64,000 nt of DNA, taken from NCBI GenBank assembly GCA_964019135.1, contig OZ025255.1, positions 496,001-560,000 of the forward strand, in the 5' to 3' direction. The position numbers and the translations under genes were made by a program. The notes under the pieces are model-generated. The model did not search any database, was not told the DNA's origin, and saw nothing but the letters and a program-made list of their open reading frames with translations. Shown piece after piece: positions 37,501-46,300 of the stretch; position 1 is the stretch's first letter, and every line of letters begins with the position of its first letter. The DNA is from Arenicola marina (Eukaryota > Annelida > Polychaeta > Arenicolidae).

Positions 37501-39059
37501 GTGTTACTGTGACGAACAGTGTTACTGTGACGGACAGTGTTACTGTGAAGGACAGTGTTACTGTGACGAACAGTGTTGCTGTGACAGACACTGTTACTGT
37601 GACGAACAGTGTTGCTGTGACGGACCGTCTTACTGTGACGTACAGTGTTACTGTGACGTACAGTGTTACTGTGATGTACAGTGTTACTGTGACGGACAGT
37701 GTTACGGTGACGGACAGTGTTACGGTGACGAACAGTGTTACGGTGACGAACAGTGTCACTGTGACGAACAGCGTTGCTGTGACGGACAGTGTTACTGTGA
37801 CGAACAGTATTACTGTGAGGAACAGTGTTATGGTTATGGTACAGTGTTGCTGTGACGGACAGTGTTACTGTGACGGACAGTGTTACTGTGAAGGACAGTG
37901 TTACTGTGACGGACACTGTTACTGTGAGGAACAGTGTTACTGTGAGGGACAATGTTATGGTTATGGTACAGTGTTGCTGTGACGGACAGTGTTGCTGTGA
38001 CGGACAGTGTTACTGTGACGGACAGTGTTACTGTGACGGACAGTGTTACTGTGACGGACACTGTTACTGTGACGGACAGTGTTACTGTGACGGACAGTGT
38101 TACTGTGACGGACAGTGTTACTGTGACGGACTGTTACTGTGACGGACAGTGTTACTGTGACGGACAGTGTTACTGTGACGGACAGTGTTGCTGTGACGGA
38201 CAGTGTTATGGTTATGGTACAGTGTTACTGTGACGAACAGTGTTACTGTGACGAACAGTGTTACTGTGACGGACAGTGTTACTGTGACGGACAGTGTTAT
38301 GGTTATGGTACAGTGTTACTGTGACGGACAGTGTTACTGTGACGGACACTGTTACTGTGACGGACAGTGTTACTGTGACGGACAGTGTTACTGTGACGGA
38401 CAGTGTTACTGTGACGGACAGTGTTACTGTGACGGACAGTGTTACTGTGACGGACAGTGTTACTGTGACGGACAGTGTTACTGTGACGGACAGTGTTGCT
38501 GTGACGGACAGTGTTGCTGTGACGGACAGTGTTACTGTGACGGACAGTGTTGCTGTGACGGACAGTGTTGCTGTGACGGACAGTGTTACTGTGACGGACA
38601 GTGTTACTGTGACGGACAGTGTTACTGTGACGGACAGTGTTACTGTGAGGGACTGTTGCTGTGACAGACAGTGTTACTGTGACGGACAGTGTTACTGTGA
38701 CGGACAGTGTTACTGTGACGGACAGTGTTACTGTGACGGACAGTGTTATGGTTATGGTACAGTGTTGCTGTGACGGACAGTGGTACTGTGACGGACAGTG
38801 TTACTGTGACGGACAGTGTTATGGTTATGGTGCAGTACCAAGATGCAGTGGTAACTGGCGCTGTTGTTTCAGGAACAATGTCCGGTTGAGATGTTTTGAT
38901 CACTTTATCTTAGGTATCAATGTCGCAAACCGATTTTAATCTTCTTTGTGTTTGCAGCCGGCGTGCGAAAACCCGTCGCTCACTGAGTGGTTGGCCTACC
39001 TTCACGACAAGATGATGACTGGCCTCAAGTCTCTGAACTCTCACCCCGTCACTCACTGA
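16415..39059 (+). CDS. KNL1: Kinetochore scaffold 1 (KNL1-like), C-terminal 400 residues, ten exons
   Basis: Ten exons join in frame: 16415-16514, 17089-17191, 17465-17566, 22344-22408, 24344-24412, 29647-29816, 30217-30397, 31676-31818, 36188-36356, 38958-39059. All have AG/GT borders, and together they give 400 codons plus a stop. The first five exons and the start of the sixth are charged and heptad-like (coiled coil). The rest matches the layout of the tandem RWD domains at the KNL1 C-terminus: a beta-rich segment with TWTVELF and LAITFAF, a helix with SEVETLRK, then GKLRVLFGK and a terminal helix SLTEWLAYLHDK. In known KNL1 this region binds the MIS12 complex and anchors the outer kinetochore. 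Assignment is by remembered similarity of order and spacing, so it is probable rather than certain. The N-terminal MELT-repeat part was not found and should lie to the left. Nearly every intron holds a tandem array. Confidence 0.65.
16503..16667 (+). repeat. Incipient donor repeat: four degenerate copies of exon end plus GTATG(T)
   Basis: CATCTCTTAGAG|GTATGT recurs with the GT at 16515, 16566, 16621 and 16661 in diverged form (for example TCTCTCAAAG|GTATGC). It is a short version of the junction arrays seen in later introns. Confidence 0.7.
17089..17191 (+). CDS. KNL1: KNL1-like exon (NQYAKLKYDF...)
   Basis: TATTGCAG acceptor, GTAATC donor. It encodes NQYAKLKYDFQAQQANWYVL and continues to EESG. 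It is in phase with the preceding and following exons. The short downstream intron (17192-17464) has no array. Confidence 0.65.
17465..17566 (+). CDS. KNL1: KNL1-like exon (ALDLQRGSTTL...)
   Basis: CTTCCAG acceptor, strong GTGAGT donor. It encodes a Ser/Leu-rich helical segment ending LADSTQA. Its last 15 bases and the donor form the unit of the array that follows. Confidence 0.65.
17552..22150 (+). repeat. 31-bp minisatellite containing exon end and 5' splice site
   Basis: The unit is ACTCTACCCAGGCCT (exon end) plus GTGAGTAATACCCCCC (intron), 30-31 bp. Length divided by period gives about 148 copies. Substitutions are rare (GTCTGT, GTAAGT, ACCTGT variants). Almost every unit keeps a consensus donor, and reading through meets TAA at once. 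Confidence 0.95.
22344..22408 (+). CDS. KNL1: KNL1-like exon (FEEYKSLRAAV...)
   Basis: CTTGCAG acceptor, GTAAGT donor, 65 bases. It encodes FEEYKSLRAAVDQLVQGTK with heptad spacing. The phases match on both sides. Confidence 0.65.
22551..24350 (+). repeat. 66-bp minisatellite containing 3' splice site and exon start
   Basis: Each unit ends in CTGTGCTGTGCCCTCCAG followed by AGACAG, the start of the exon at 24344. There are about 27 copies. The unit is 22 codons with no stop and, from about 22930 on, is in frame with the exon (RQAMVPCVLYNRVTY and so on). Confidence 0.95.
24344..24412 (+). CDS. KNL1: KNL1-like exon (RQRLADLCDEV...)
   Basis: Encodes RQRLADLCDEVNNLLQHDD then TGES; donor GTGAGT. 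Exactly 23 codons. The acceptor is the last of about 27 near-identical acceptors in the preceding array, identified because only this copy continues into unique coding sequence. Confidence 0.65.
24585..29575 (+). repeat. 32-33-bp intronic minisatellite (GTGACAGGCTAGTGTAGGAT unit)
   Basis: About 150 diverged copies of a unit containing GGTGACAGGCTAGTGTAGGA and TGTCATAGAG fill the intron. Higher-order blocks recur (for example around TGTGCTGGAGTTGG). Splice junction sequence is not clearly included. Confidence 0.9.
29647..29816 (+). CDS. KNL1: KNL1-like exon (coiled coil before the RWD domains)
   Basis: CTGCAG acceptor, GTAGGT donor. It encodes a Gln/Ala/Leu-rich helix (REINRSDGQLSALQDAMEQL) and ends HRDKHFRK plus the first two bases of a Trp codon. 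In frame with both neighbours. Confidence 0.65.
29829..30100 (+). repeat. 21-bp intronic minisatellite
   Basis: About 12 copies of CCTCCATCAGTGTGGTGTCG plus one base, starting about ten bases after the donor. Confidence 0.9.
30217..30397 (+). CDS. KNL1: KNL1-like exon, first RWD-like domain
   Basis: CCTAG acceptor, GTGAGG donor. It encodes CDACLELLTRFKGVREKSFH, a strand pair around TWTVELF and LELAITFAF, and IKYVK. The order fits the first RWD fold of the KNL1 C-terminus. Confidence 0.65.
30428..31215 (+). repeat. 23/29-bp intronic minisatellite (CCACCCATAACGATACACA)
   Basis: Two interspersed unit lengths, with and without TGTCAT. It begins about 30 bases after the donor at 30398. The rest of the intron (31216-31675) is unique with nothing recognised. 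Confidence 0.9.
31676..31818 (+). CDS. KNL1: KNL1-like exon linking the RWD-like domains
   Basis: GCCAG acceptor, GTAGGT donor. It encodes CSSPDCDLSDVTAEGVRR and then WLLTEAQRAWRHKVSLVSEV ending in ETLRK. The helix SEVETLRK matches the position of the conserved inter-RWD helix. The last 46 bases are amplified in the following array. Confidence 0.65.
31773..32880 (+). repeat. 55-bp minisatellite: 46 bp of exon plus donor
   Basis: Twenty near-identical copies, each with 46 coding bases (HKVSLVSEVETLRK codons) followed by GTAGGTTCT. Only single-base differences are seen (TAGGTT, TGGGTT, TATGTT; AGGCGTC). Reading through the donor in the exon frame gives CAG TAG, a stop. Confidence 0.97.
32881..33184 (+). 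other. Unique intron segment between the donor array and the acceptor array
   Basis: Contains short inverted words (GCCCGCC/GGCGGGC), a poly-A tract, and one more diverged copy of the 55-bp exon-end sequence at about 33110-33165. Confidence 0.6.
33185..36200 (+). repeat. 30-33-bp minisatellite containing 3' splice site and exon start
   Basis: About 95 units of CTTGTAG|GTATGCTGTAGTG plus a TGAGACCACGTG-type segment. The last unit leads directly into the exon at 36188 (TTGTAG|GTATGCGGTGGAC). Larger blocks of mixed unit types recur. The exon frame hits TGA within the unit, so an upstream acceptor would truncate the protein. Confidence 0.95.
36188..36356 (+). CDS. KNL1: KNL1-like exon, second RWD-like domain
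   Basis: Encodes YAVDWLQSEGKLRVLFGKAL, then a strand (MVCTLRVEPGYP) and a helix (VTLEKINDITRGEKLDKLK). The donor is GTGCCT. The GKLRVLF strand and the following Pro-Thr turn parallel the second RWD domain of KNL1. Confidence 0.65.
36370..38830 (+). repeat. 18-bp minisatellite (GTTACTGTGACGGACAGT)
   Basis: About 135 copies, starting shortly after the donor. There are single-base variants and a recurring GTTATGGTTATGGTACAGT interruption. All six frames are largely open, which explains ORFs of more than 500 codons here. Confidence 0.95.
38958..39059 (+). CDS. KNL1: KNL1-like terminal coding exon
   Basis: TTTGCAG acceptor. It encodes PACENPSLTEWLAYLHDKMM, then TGLKSLNSHPVTH and a TGA. The helix resembles the last helix of KNL1. 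The stop is created by the start of the second repeat copy, so the native C-terminus has probably been replaced. The last copy of the array (40085-40157) keeps what may be the older ending. Confidence 0.6.
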   Translation, partial: PACENPSLTEWLAYLHDKMMTGLKSLNSHPVTH

Positions 39060-40135
39060 GTGGTTGGCCTACCTTCACGACAAGATGATGACTGGCCTCA
39101 AGTCTCTGAACTCTCACCCCGTCGCTCACTGAGTGGTTGGCCTACCTTCACGACAAGATGATGACTGGCCTCAAGTCTCTGAACTCTCACCCCGTCACTC
39201 ACTGAGGGGTTGGCCTACCTTCACGACAAGATGATGACTGGCCTCAAGTCTCTGAACTCTCACCCCGTCGCTCACTGAGTGGTTGGCCTACCTTCACGAC
39301 AAGATGATGACTGGCCTCAAGTCTCTGAACTCTCACCCCGTCACTCACTGAGTGGTTGGCCTACCTTCACGACAAGATGATGACTGGCCTCAAGTCTCTG
39401 AACTCTCACCCCGTCACTCACTGAGTGGTTGGCCTACCTTCACGACAAGATGATGACTGGCCTCAAGTCTCTGAACTCTCACCCCGTCACTCACTGAGTG
39501 GTTGGCCTACCTTCACGACAAGATGATGACTGGCCTCAAGTCTCTGAACTCTCACCCCGTCGCTCACTGAGTGGTTGGCCTACCTTCACGACAAGATGAT
39601 GACTGGCCTCAAGTCTCTGAACTCTCACCCCGTCACTCACTGAGTGGTTGGCCTACCTTCACGACAAGATGATGACTGGCCTCAAGTCTCTGAACTCTCA
39701 CCCCGTCACTCACTGAGGGGTTGGCCTACCTTCACGACAAGATGATGACTGGCCTCAAGTCTCTGAACTCTCACCCCGTCACTCACTGAGGGGTTGGCCT
39801 ACCTTCACGACAAGATGATGACTGGCCTCAAGTCTCTGAACTCTCACCCCGTCACTCACTGAGGGGTTGGCCTACCTTCACGACAAGATGATGACTGGCC
39901 TCAAGTCTCTGAACTCTCACCCCGTCACTCACTGAGGGGTTGGCCTACCTTCACGACAAGATGACTGGCCTCAAGTCTCTGAACTCTCACCCCGTCACTC
40001 ACTGAGGGGTTGGCCTACCTTCACGACAAGATGACTGGCCTCAAGTCTCTGAACTCTCACCCCGTCACTCACTGAGGGGTTGGCCTACCTTCACGACAAG
40101 ATGATGACTGGCCTCAAGTCTCTTTGAACTCTCGC
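38972..40135 (+). repeat. 73-bp tandem amplification of the terminal exon
   Basis: About 16 copies of coding sequence for SLTEWLAYLHDKMMTGLKSL and a few more codons. 73 is not a multiple of three, so each copy shifts frame. Two copies have lost one ATG triplet. Copies 1, 3 and others alternate between CGTCGCTCAC and CGTCACTCAC. Confidence 0.95.
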
Positions 40136-40157
40136 CCGGACACCAACATCTCGTCAC

Positions 40158-40479
40158 AGATGTGAGTTTGGGTGACGGCATTACAGGTACACAGCTGCCA
40201 CTCTGGGAGCGATGTCTCCGGGACGACTGCCAGTCTACGTGAGACCATGAATACACCACGCACAATACAACCACCACGTCACCTCAGGGATCTGCTTCAC
40301 TCACCAGTTCTTGTGTCATGTTCTCATGTTATTGCACAGTACAATGTAATCTATGTATGTAGCTAGCAGTGGGGTGGAGGGGCGCCACCTAGCGGGGCGG
40401 CCAGGCCACGTGGTCGTCTCTCAGCCTTAACTTCGCAGGTTGTCAGCAGAGTTAATATCCGAGCCTTCCCTCCTTGCCA
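40158..40479. other. Unique 3' flank of the KNL1-like gene
   Basis: No ORF or RNA gene supported. Confidence 0.5.
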
Positions 40480-41060
40480 TTTAGAGCCTTTCTCTGACGA
40501 TGGTGCCATTTGGAGCCTTTCATCTGATATTAAGGTGCCATTTGGAACCTTTCTTCTTCTGATGGGATGCCATTTAGAACCTTCCATCTGATATTAAGAT
40601 GCCATTTGGAGCCTTTCTTTAGATCATGGTGCCATTTAGCCTTCCTGCTGCTGTTAAGGTGCCATTTGGGGCCTTTCGTCTGTGCCATTTGGAGCCTTTC
40701 TTCTAATGATGGTGCCAATTAGCCTTCCTGCTGATGTTAATGTGCCATTTAGAGCTTCCTTCTGATGATGGTGCCATTTTGAGCCTTCCTTCTGATGTTA
40801 AGGTGCCATTTGGAGCCTTCCTTCTGATGATGGTTCCATTTTTAGCCTTTCTTTTGTTAAGGTGCCATTTAGAGCCTTCCTTCTGATGTTTAGGTGCCAT
40901 TTGGAGCATTCTTTCTGATGATGGTGCCATTTGCAGCCTTCCTTCTGATGATGGTGCCATTTGCAGCCTTCCTTCTGATGTTAAGGTGCCATTTAGAGCC
41001 TTCCTTCTGAAGTTCAGGCGCCATTTTGAGCATTCCTCTGGATTCTTCGTGCTGATTGTG
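40480..41060. repeat. 30-32-bp diverged minisatellite (GTGCCATTTGGAGCCTT)
   Basis: Alternating units end in TTCTGATGATG or TTCTGATGTTAAG. It is more diverged than the intronic arrays. Confidence 0.9.
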
Positions 41061-41218
41061 CCATTTTAGCCTTGCCGATCAAATCGCCATAAATAATGAG
41101 GTTCCAATATCGTTTTGATGTTTACAATAATCTCGTTTTACTAGTTACTGCTTATACAATGTTAGGGAGTTTGTCGCATGGTATAAATGCATTCAGTGTT
41201 GACAGCGTTGATCTGATT

Positions 41219-41224
41219 AATAAA
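41219..41224 (+). terminator. Candidate polyadenylation signal AATAAA for the KNL1-like gene
   Basis: Canonical hexamer in unique DNA downstream of the last exon. A second one on the same strand is at 41686-41691. Which one is used, if either, cannot be told from sequence. Confidence 0.3.
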
Positions 41225-41736
41225 CTGACCTCTGTGTTAAGATAATAGACTGTGTAGATATTAGGGATAGAATAGAAATTTGAGAGATGGAAGAGGTAAC
41301 TGTCCGGTAGCATTACTATTGATACCAGTCTACTAACATGTATGTTTGCAATAAGCTATGTTAGTCCTGTGCTTAGACGTAGCTGTCTGGTGTTCACAAC
41401 CTGTCAACCTACGTGCCATACATCGATACACCGTGAGCGAGCCAACTAGTACAGGACTGTTTGTTTGTATCGTGTTTGGTACCAGTAGATGTGTGTTGGC
41501 AGCCTGGTCTATGGCTATGTGTGGGAGGTACGCTTGCCGCCCGAACAACCTTCCAGTATTTTTGTGAAGTATAATACCTTGCTCAGTTTTAGTGACACGC
41601 TGAAAATGGCTAACAGCGGCGATGTGGGTATCGACTGTTCCATAACCAGGATATGACTGAACCAAGCCGACTGTATTTAGTAGTAAATAAATACACCAAA
41701 CCATGTGGTAGTTAGAAGTGACTTCAATACACGTCA

Positions 41737-41742
41737 TTTATT
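41737..41742 (-). terminator. Candidate polyadenylation signal for POLG
   Basis: TTTATT on the + strand is AATAAA on the - strand, about 1.4 kb beyond the POLG stop. Use is unproven. Confidence 0.25.
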
Positions 41743-42335
41743 GGGATTTTCTCCATGGTTCCTGAGTCTCAGTGAACATCGTTTCATTTCAATAGGTATA
41801 AGAACATCTTCTGGCGGAAGCACTATACGTAACCAATGGTAGCACCATTTGTAAAAAAAAAAAACTGGACAAGAACAATCACAAACACTTGTGGATCACC
41901 ACACACCTACATTAATCTAGGGCGAAGTCTGCAATACAGATACCTTGGTGTTTCCTCACACACAATGTTTTAAGTTCACGAAAGCTGGCCGCTCTTGAAA
42001 TAAATCTCCACAGAAACCCATATAGAACGCTTTCTTCAGTTCTCCCAGAAGCCGTGTGTCGATGCGTTAGGGATCGCTTGCACGTTCTTTAAATTAGTTA
42101 ATCTGTCTGACGTTTGGGAAAGCACTTGATGATAGACTCCAGAGCCAAATGTAGGCGGGCGGCTTATAGGAAGATTATTAAGGACCCGGGAAACCTACAA
42201 CTCAAAAGATGCGTCTTCCAACAGTCCTTGAAGCATACTGATCTGTGACACCATCACAGAACGCTCCAAACGACTGCTAACAGAATAATCAGGGGCGTGT
42301 AATAAGAACCAAACAGACCACACTGAACAAAGGTG

Positions 42336-43150
42336 CGACCACACATTAATCCACATCACCCATACACTAATCCACATCACCTCACACATTAGTCCACTTC
42401 ACCAATCCCATACATTCATACACTAATCCACATCACCCAACATTCATCCCATACTCTAATCCACATGACCCCATACATTAATCCACATCACCAATCCCAT
42501 ACACTAATCCACATCACCAATCCCATACACTAATCCACATCACCCCACACATTAATCCACGTCACCAATCCCATACACTAATCCACATCACCCCACACAT
42601 TAATCTACATCACCAATCCCATACACTAATCCACATCACCCCATACACTAATCCACATCACCCATACACTAATCCACATCACCTCGCACCACCCCGCACA
42701 TTAATCCACCTCACCCATACACTAATCCACATCACCCATACATTAATCCACATCACCCATACATTAATCCACATCACCCCGCACATTAATCCACATCACC
42801 ACATGCACTAATCCACATCACCACTCCCATACACTAATCCACATCACCCCATACACTAATCCACATCACCCCAGACACTCATCCACATCACCCATACACT
42901 CATCCACATCACCCCACACATTAATCCACATCACCAAATACACTAATCCACATCACATCACCACATACACCAATCCACATGACCCCATACACTAATCCAC
43001 ATCACCCCAGACACTTCTGCACATCACTCATACACTAATCCACATCACCCCACACATTAATCCACATCACCAAATACACTAATCCACAAGACCCCATACA
43101 CTAATCCACATGACCCCATACACTAATCCACATCACCACATACACTAATC
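42336..43150. repeat. Minisatellite in the POLG 3' flank (CACTAATCCACATCACC)
   Basis: Variable 18-22-bp units that end within a few bases of the POLG stop codon at 43153, so any 3' UTR begins in this array. Confidence 0.9.
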
Positions 43151-43152
43151 CA

Positions 43153-43304
43153 CTACGTAGACGACGCGGACTTGGCATGCTCCCTGCCAGGTTTGTTTCC
43201 GTCCACCGGTCTGCCTTCCTCTGGCTGGTTCCCTGGCTCGGCCCCCTGCGCCTTCAAACTGCCGCCAGTGCGCTCTAAGATTTCCGCCATCGTGAATGAC
43301 TCGC
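43153..43304 (-). CDS. POLG: POLG terminal exon
   Basis: The acceptor is TTGCAG. It encodes [20 protein letters not shown], aligned with the end of POLG, then a hydrophilic tail of about 25 residues ending KSASST and TAG at 43155-43153. Confidence 0.9.
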
Positions 43305-46300
43305 CTGCAACGAACGTCATGAAGACACTGCGTACATCGTTACACAATAACAGTTGATCCCCAGTAACGTACCCTGTCCCGTTACTATGGAGCAATACCG
43401 AGACAGCTGATCCCCAGTAACGTAACTTGTCCCGTTACTATGGAGAAATACCGAGACAGGTGATCCCCAGTAACGTAACTTGTCCCGTTACTATGGAGAA
43501 ATACCGAGACAGGTGATCCCCAGTAACGTAACTTGTCCCGTTACTATGGAGAAATACCGAGACAGGTGATCCCCAGTAACGTACCCTGTCCCGTTACTAT
43601 GGAGCAATACCGAGACCGGTGATCCCCAGTAACGTAACTTGTCCCGTTACTATGGAGAAATACCGAGACAGGTGATCCCCAGTAACGTAACTTGTCCCGT
43701 TACTATGGAGAAATACCGAGACAGGTGATCCCCAGTAACGTAACTTGTCCCGTTACTATGGAGCAATACCAAGACAGGTGATCCCCAGTAACGTAACTTG
43801 TCCCGTTACTATGGAGAAATACCGAGACAGGTGATCCCCAGTAACGTAACTTGTCCCGTTACTATGGAGAAATACCGAGACAGGTGATCCCCAGTAACGT
43901 AACTTGTCCCGTTACTATAGAGCAATACCAAGACAGGTGATCCCCAGTAACGTAACTTGTCCCGTTACTATGGAGAAATACCGAGACAGGTGATCCCCAG
44001 TAACGTAACTTGTCCCGTTACTATGGAGAAATACCGAGACAGGTGATCCCCAGTAACGTAACTTGTCCCGTTACTATGGAGAAATACCGAGACAGGTGAT
44101 ACCCAGTAACGTAACTTGTCCCGTTACTATGCAGCAATACCGAGACAGCTGATCCCCAGTAACGTAACTTGTCCCGTTGCTATGGAGCAATACCGAGATA
44201 GCTGATCCCCAGTAACGTAACTTGTCCCGTTACTATGGAGAAATACCGAGACAGGTGATCCCCAGTAACGTAACTTGTCCCGTTACTATAGAGAAAAACC
44301 GAGACAGGTGATCCCCAGTAACGTAACTTGTCCCGTTACTATGGAGAAATACCGAGACAGCTGATCCCCAGTAACGTAACTTGTCCCATTACTATGGAGC
44401 AATACCGAGACAGCTGATCCCCAGTAACGTAACTTGTCCCGTTACTATGGTGCAATACCGAGACAGCTGATTCCTATTAACGTAACTTGTCCCGTTACTA
44501 TGGAGCAATACCGAGACAGCCGATCCCCAGTAACGTAACTTGTCCCGTTACTATGGAGCAATACCGAGACAGCCGATCCCCAGTAACGTAACTTGTCCCG
44601 TTACTATGGAGAAATACCGAGACAGGTGATCCCCAGTAACGTAAATTGTCCCGTTACTATGGAGCAATACCGAGACAGCCGATCCCCAGTAACGTAACTT
44701 GTCCCGTTACTATGGAGAAATACCGAGACAGGTGATCCCCAGTAACGTAACTTGTCCCGTTACTATGGAGCAATACCGAGACAGGTGATCCCCAGTAACG
44801 TAACTTGTCCCGTTACTATGGAGCAATACAGAGACAGGTGATCCCCAGTAACGTAACTTGTCCCGTTACTATGGAGCAATACCGAGACAGCTGATCCCCA
44901 GTAACGTAACTTGTCTCGTTACTATGGAGAAATACCGAGACAGCTGATCCCCAGTAACGTAACTTGTCCCGTTACTATGGCGCAATACCGAGACAGCTGA
45001 TCCCCAGTAACGTAACTTGTCCCGTTACTATGGAGCAATACCGAGACAACTGATCCCCAGTAACGTAACTTTTCCCGTTACTATGGAGCAATACCGAGAC
45101 AGCTGATCCCCAGTAACGTAACTTGTCCCGTTACTATGGAGCAATACCGAGACAGCTGAGCCCCAGTAACGTAACTTGTCCCATTACTATGGAGCAATAC
45201 CGAGACAGGTGATCCCCAGTAACGTAACTTGTCCCAGTTACTATGGAGCAATACCGACAGCTGATCCCCAGTAACGTAACGTGTCCCGTTACTATGGAGC
45301 AATACCGAGACAGCTGATCCCCAGTAACGTAACTTGTCCCGTTACTATGGTGCCCTAGCCCTGACCCCCGGTACCGTAAGCCCTCTGACCGTACCGTGGG
45401 GGATGCCTTAGCCCTGACCCCCAGTACCGTAAGCCCTCTGACCGTACCATGGGGAAGGCCGTAGCCCTGGGCCCCAGTACCGTAAGCCCTCTGACCGTAC
45501 CGAGGGGAAGGCCGTAGCCCTGACCCCCAGTACCGTAAGCCCTCTGACCGTACCGTGGGGAAGGCCGTAGCCCTGGGCCCCAGTACCGTAAGCCCTCTGA
45601 ACGTACCGTGGGGAAGGCCGTAGCCCTGGGCCCCAGTACCGTAAGCCCTTTGACCGTACCGAGGGGAAGGCCGTAGCCCTGGACCCCAGTACCGTAAGCC
45701 CTCTGACCGTACCGTGGGGAAGGCCGTTGCCCTGGGCCCCAGTACCGTAAGCCCTCTGACCGTACCGTGGGGAAGGCCGTAGCCCTGGGCCCCAGTACCG
45801 TAAGCCCTCTGACCGTACCGTGGGCGATGCCTTAGCCCTGACCCCCAGTACCGTAAGCCCTCTGACCGTACCGTGGGGAAGGCCGTAGCCCTGACCCCCA
45901 GTACCGTAAGCCCTCTGACCGTACCGTGGGGAAGGCCGTAGCCCTGGGCCCCAGTACCGTAAGCCCTCTGACCGTACCGAGGGGAAGGCCGTAGCCCTGA
46001 CCCCCAGTACCGTAAGCCCTCTGACCGTACCGTGGGGAAGGCCGTAGCCCTGGGCCCCAGTACCGTAAGCCCTCTGAACGTACCGTGGGGAACGCCGTAG
46101 CCCTGGGCCCCAGTACCGTAAGCCCTTTGACCGTACCGAGGGGAAGGCCGTAGCCCTGGACCCCAGTACCGTAAGCCCTCTGACCGTACCGTGGGGAAGG
46201 CCGTAGCCCTGGGCCCCAGTACCGTAAGCCCTCTGACCGTACCGTGGGGAAGGCCGTAGCCCTGGGCCCCAGTACCGTAAGCCCTCTGACAGTACCGTGG

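Larger units (their letters stand above)
41061..42335. other. Unique intergenic DNA between the convergent genes
   Basis: A 134-codon ORF on the - strand (41333-41737) and a 69-codon ORF opposite it resemble nothing I recognise. They are regarded as chance. Confidence 0.5.

Noticed and set aside
36384..37982. ORFs of about 450-520 codons (SVTVTD or TVRHSN repeats)
   Set aside because: An 18-bp array without stops gives long ORFs in nearly all frames.
41333..41737. 134-codon - strand ORF in the intergenic region
   Set aside because: No recognisable motif, no splice or promoter context, and overlapped by another ORF on the opposite strand.
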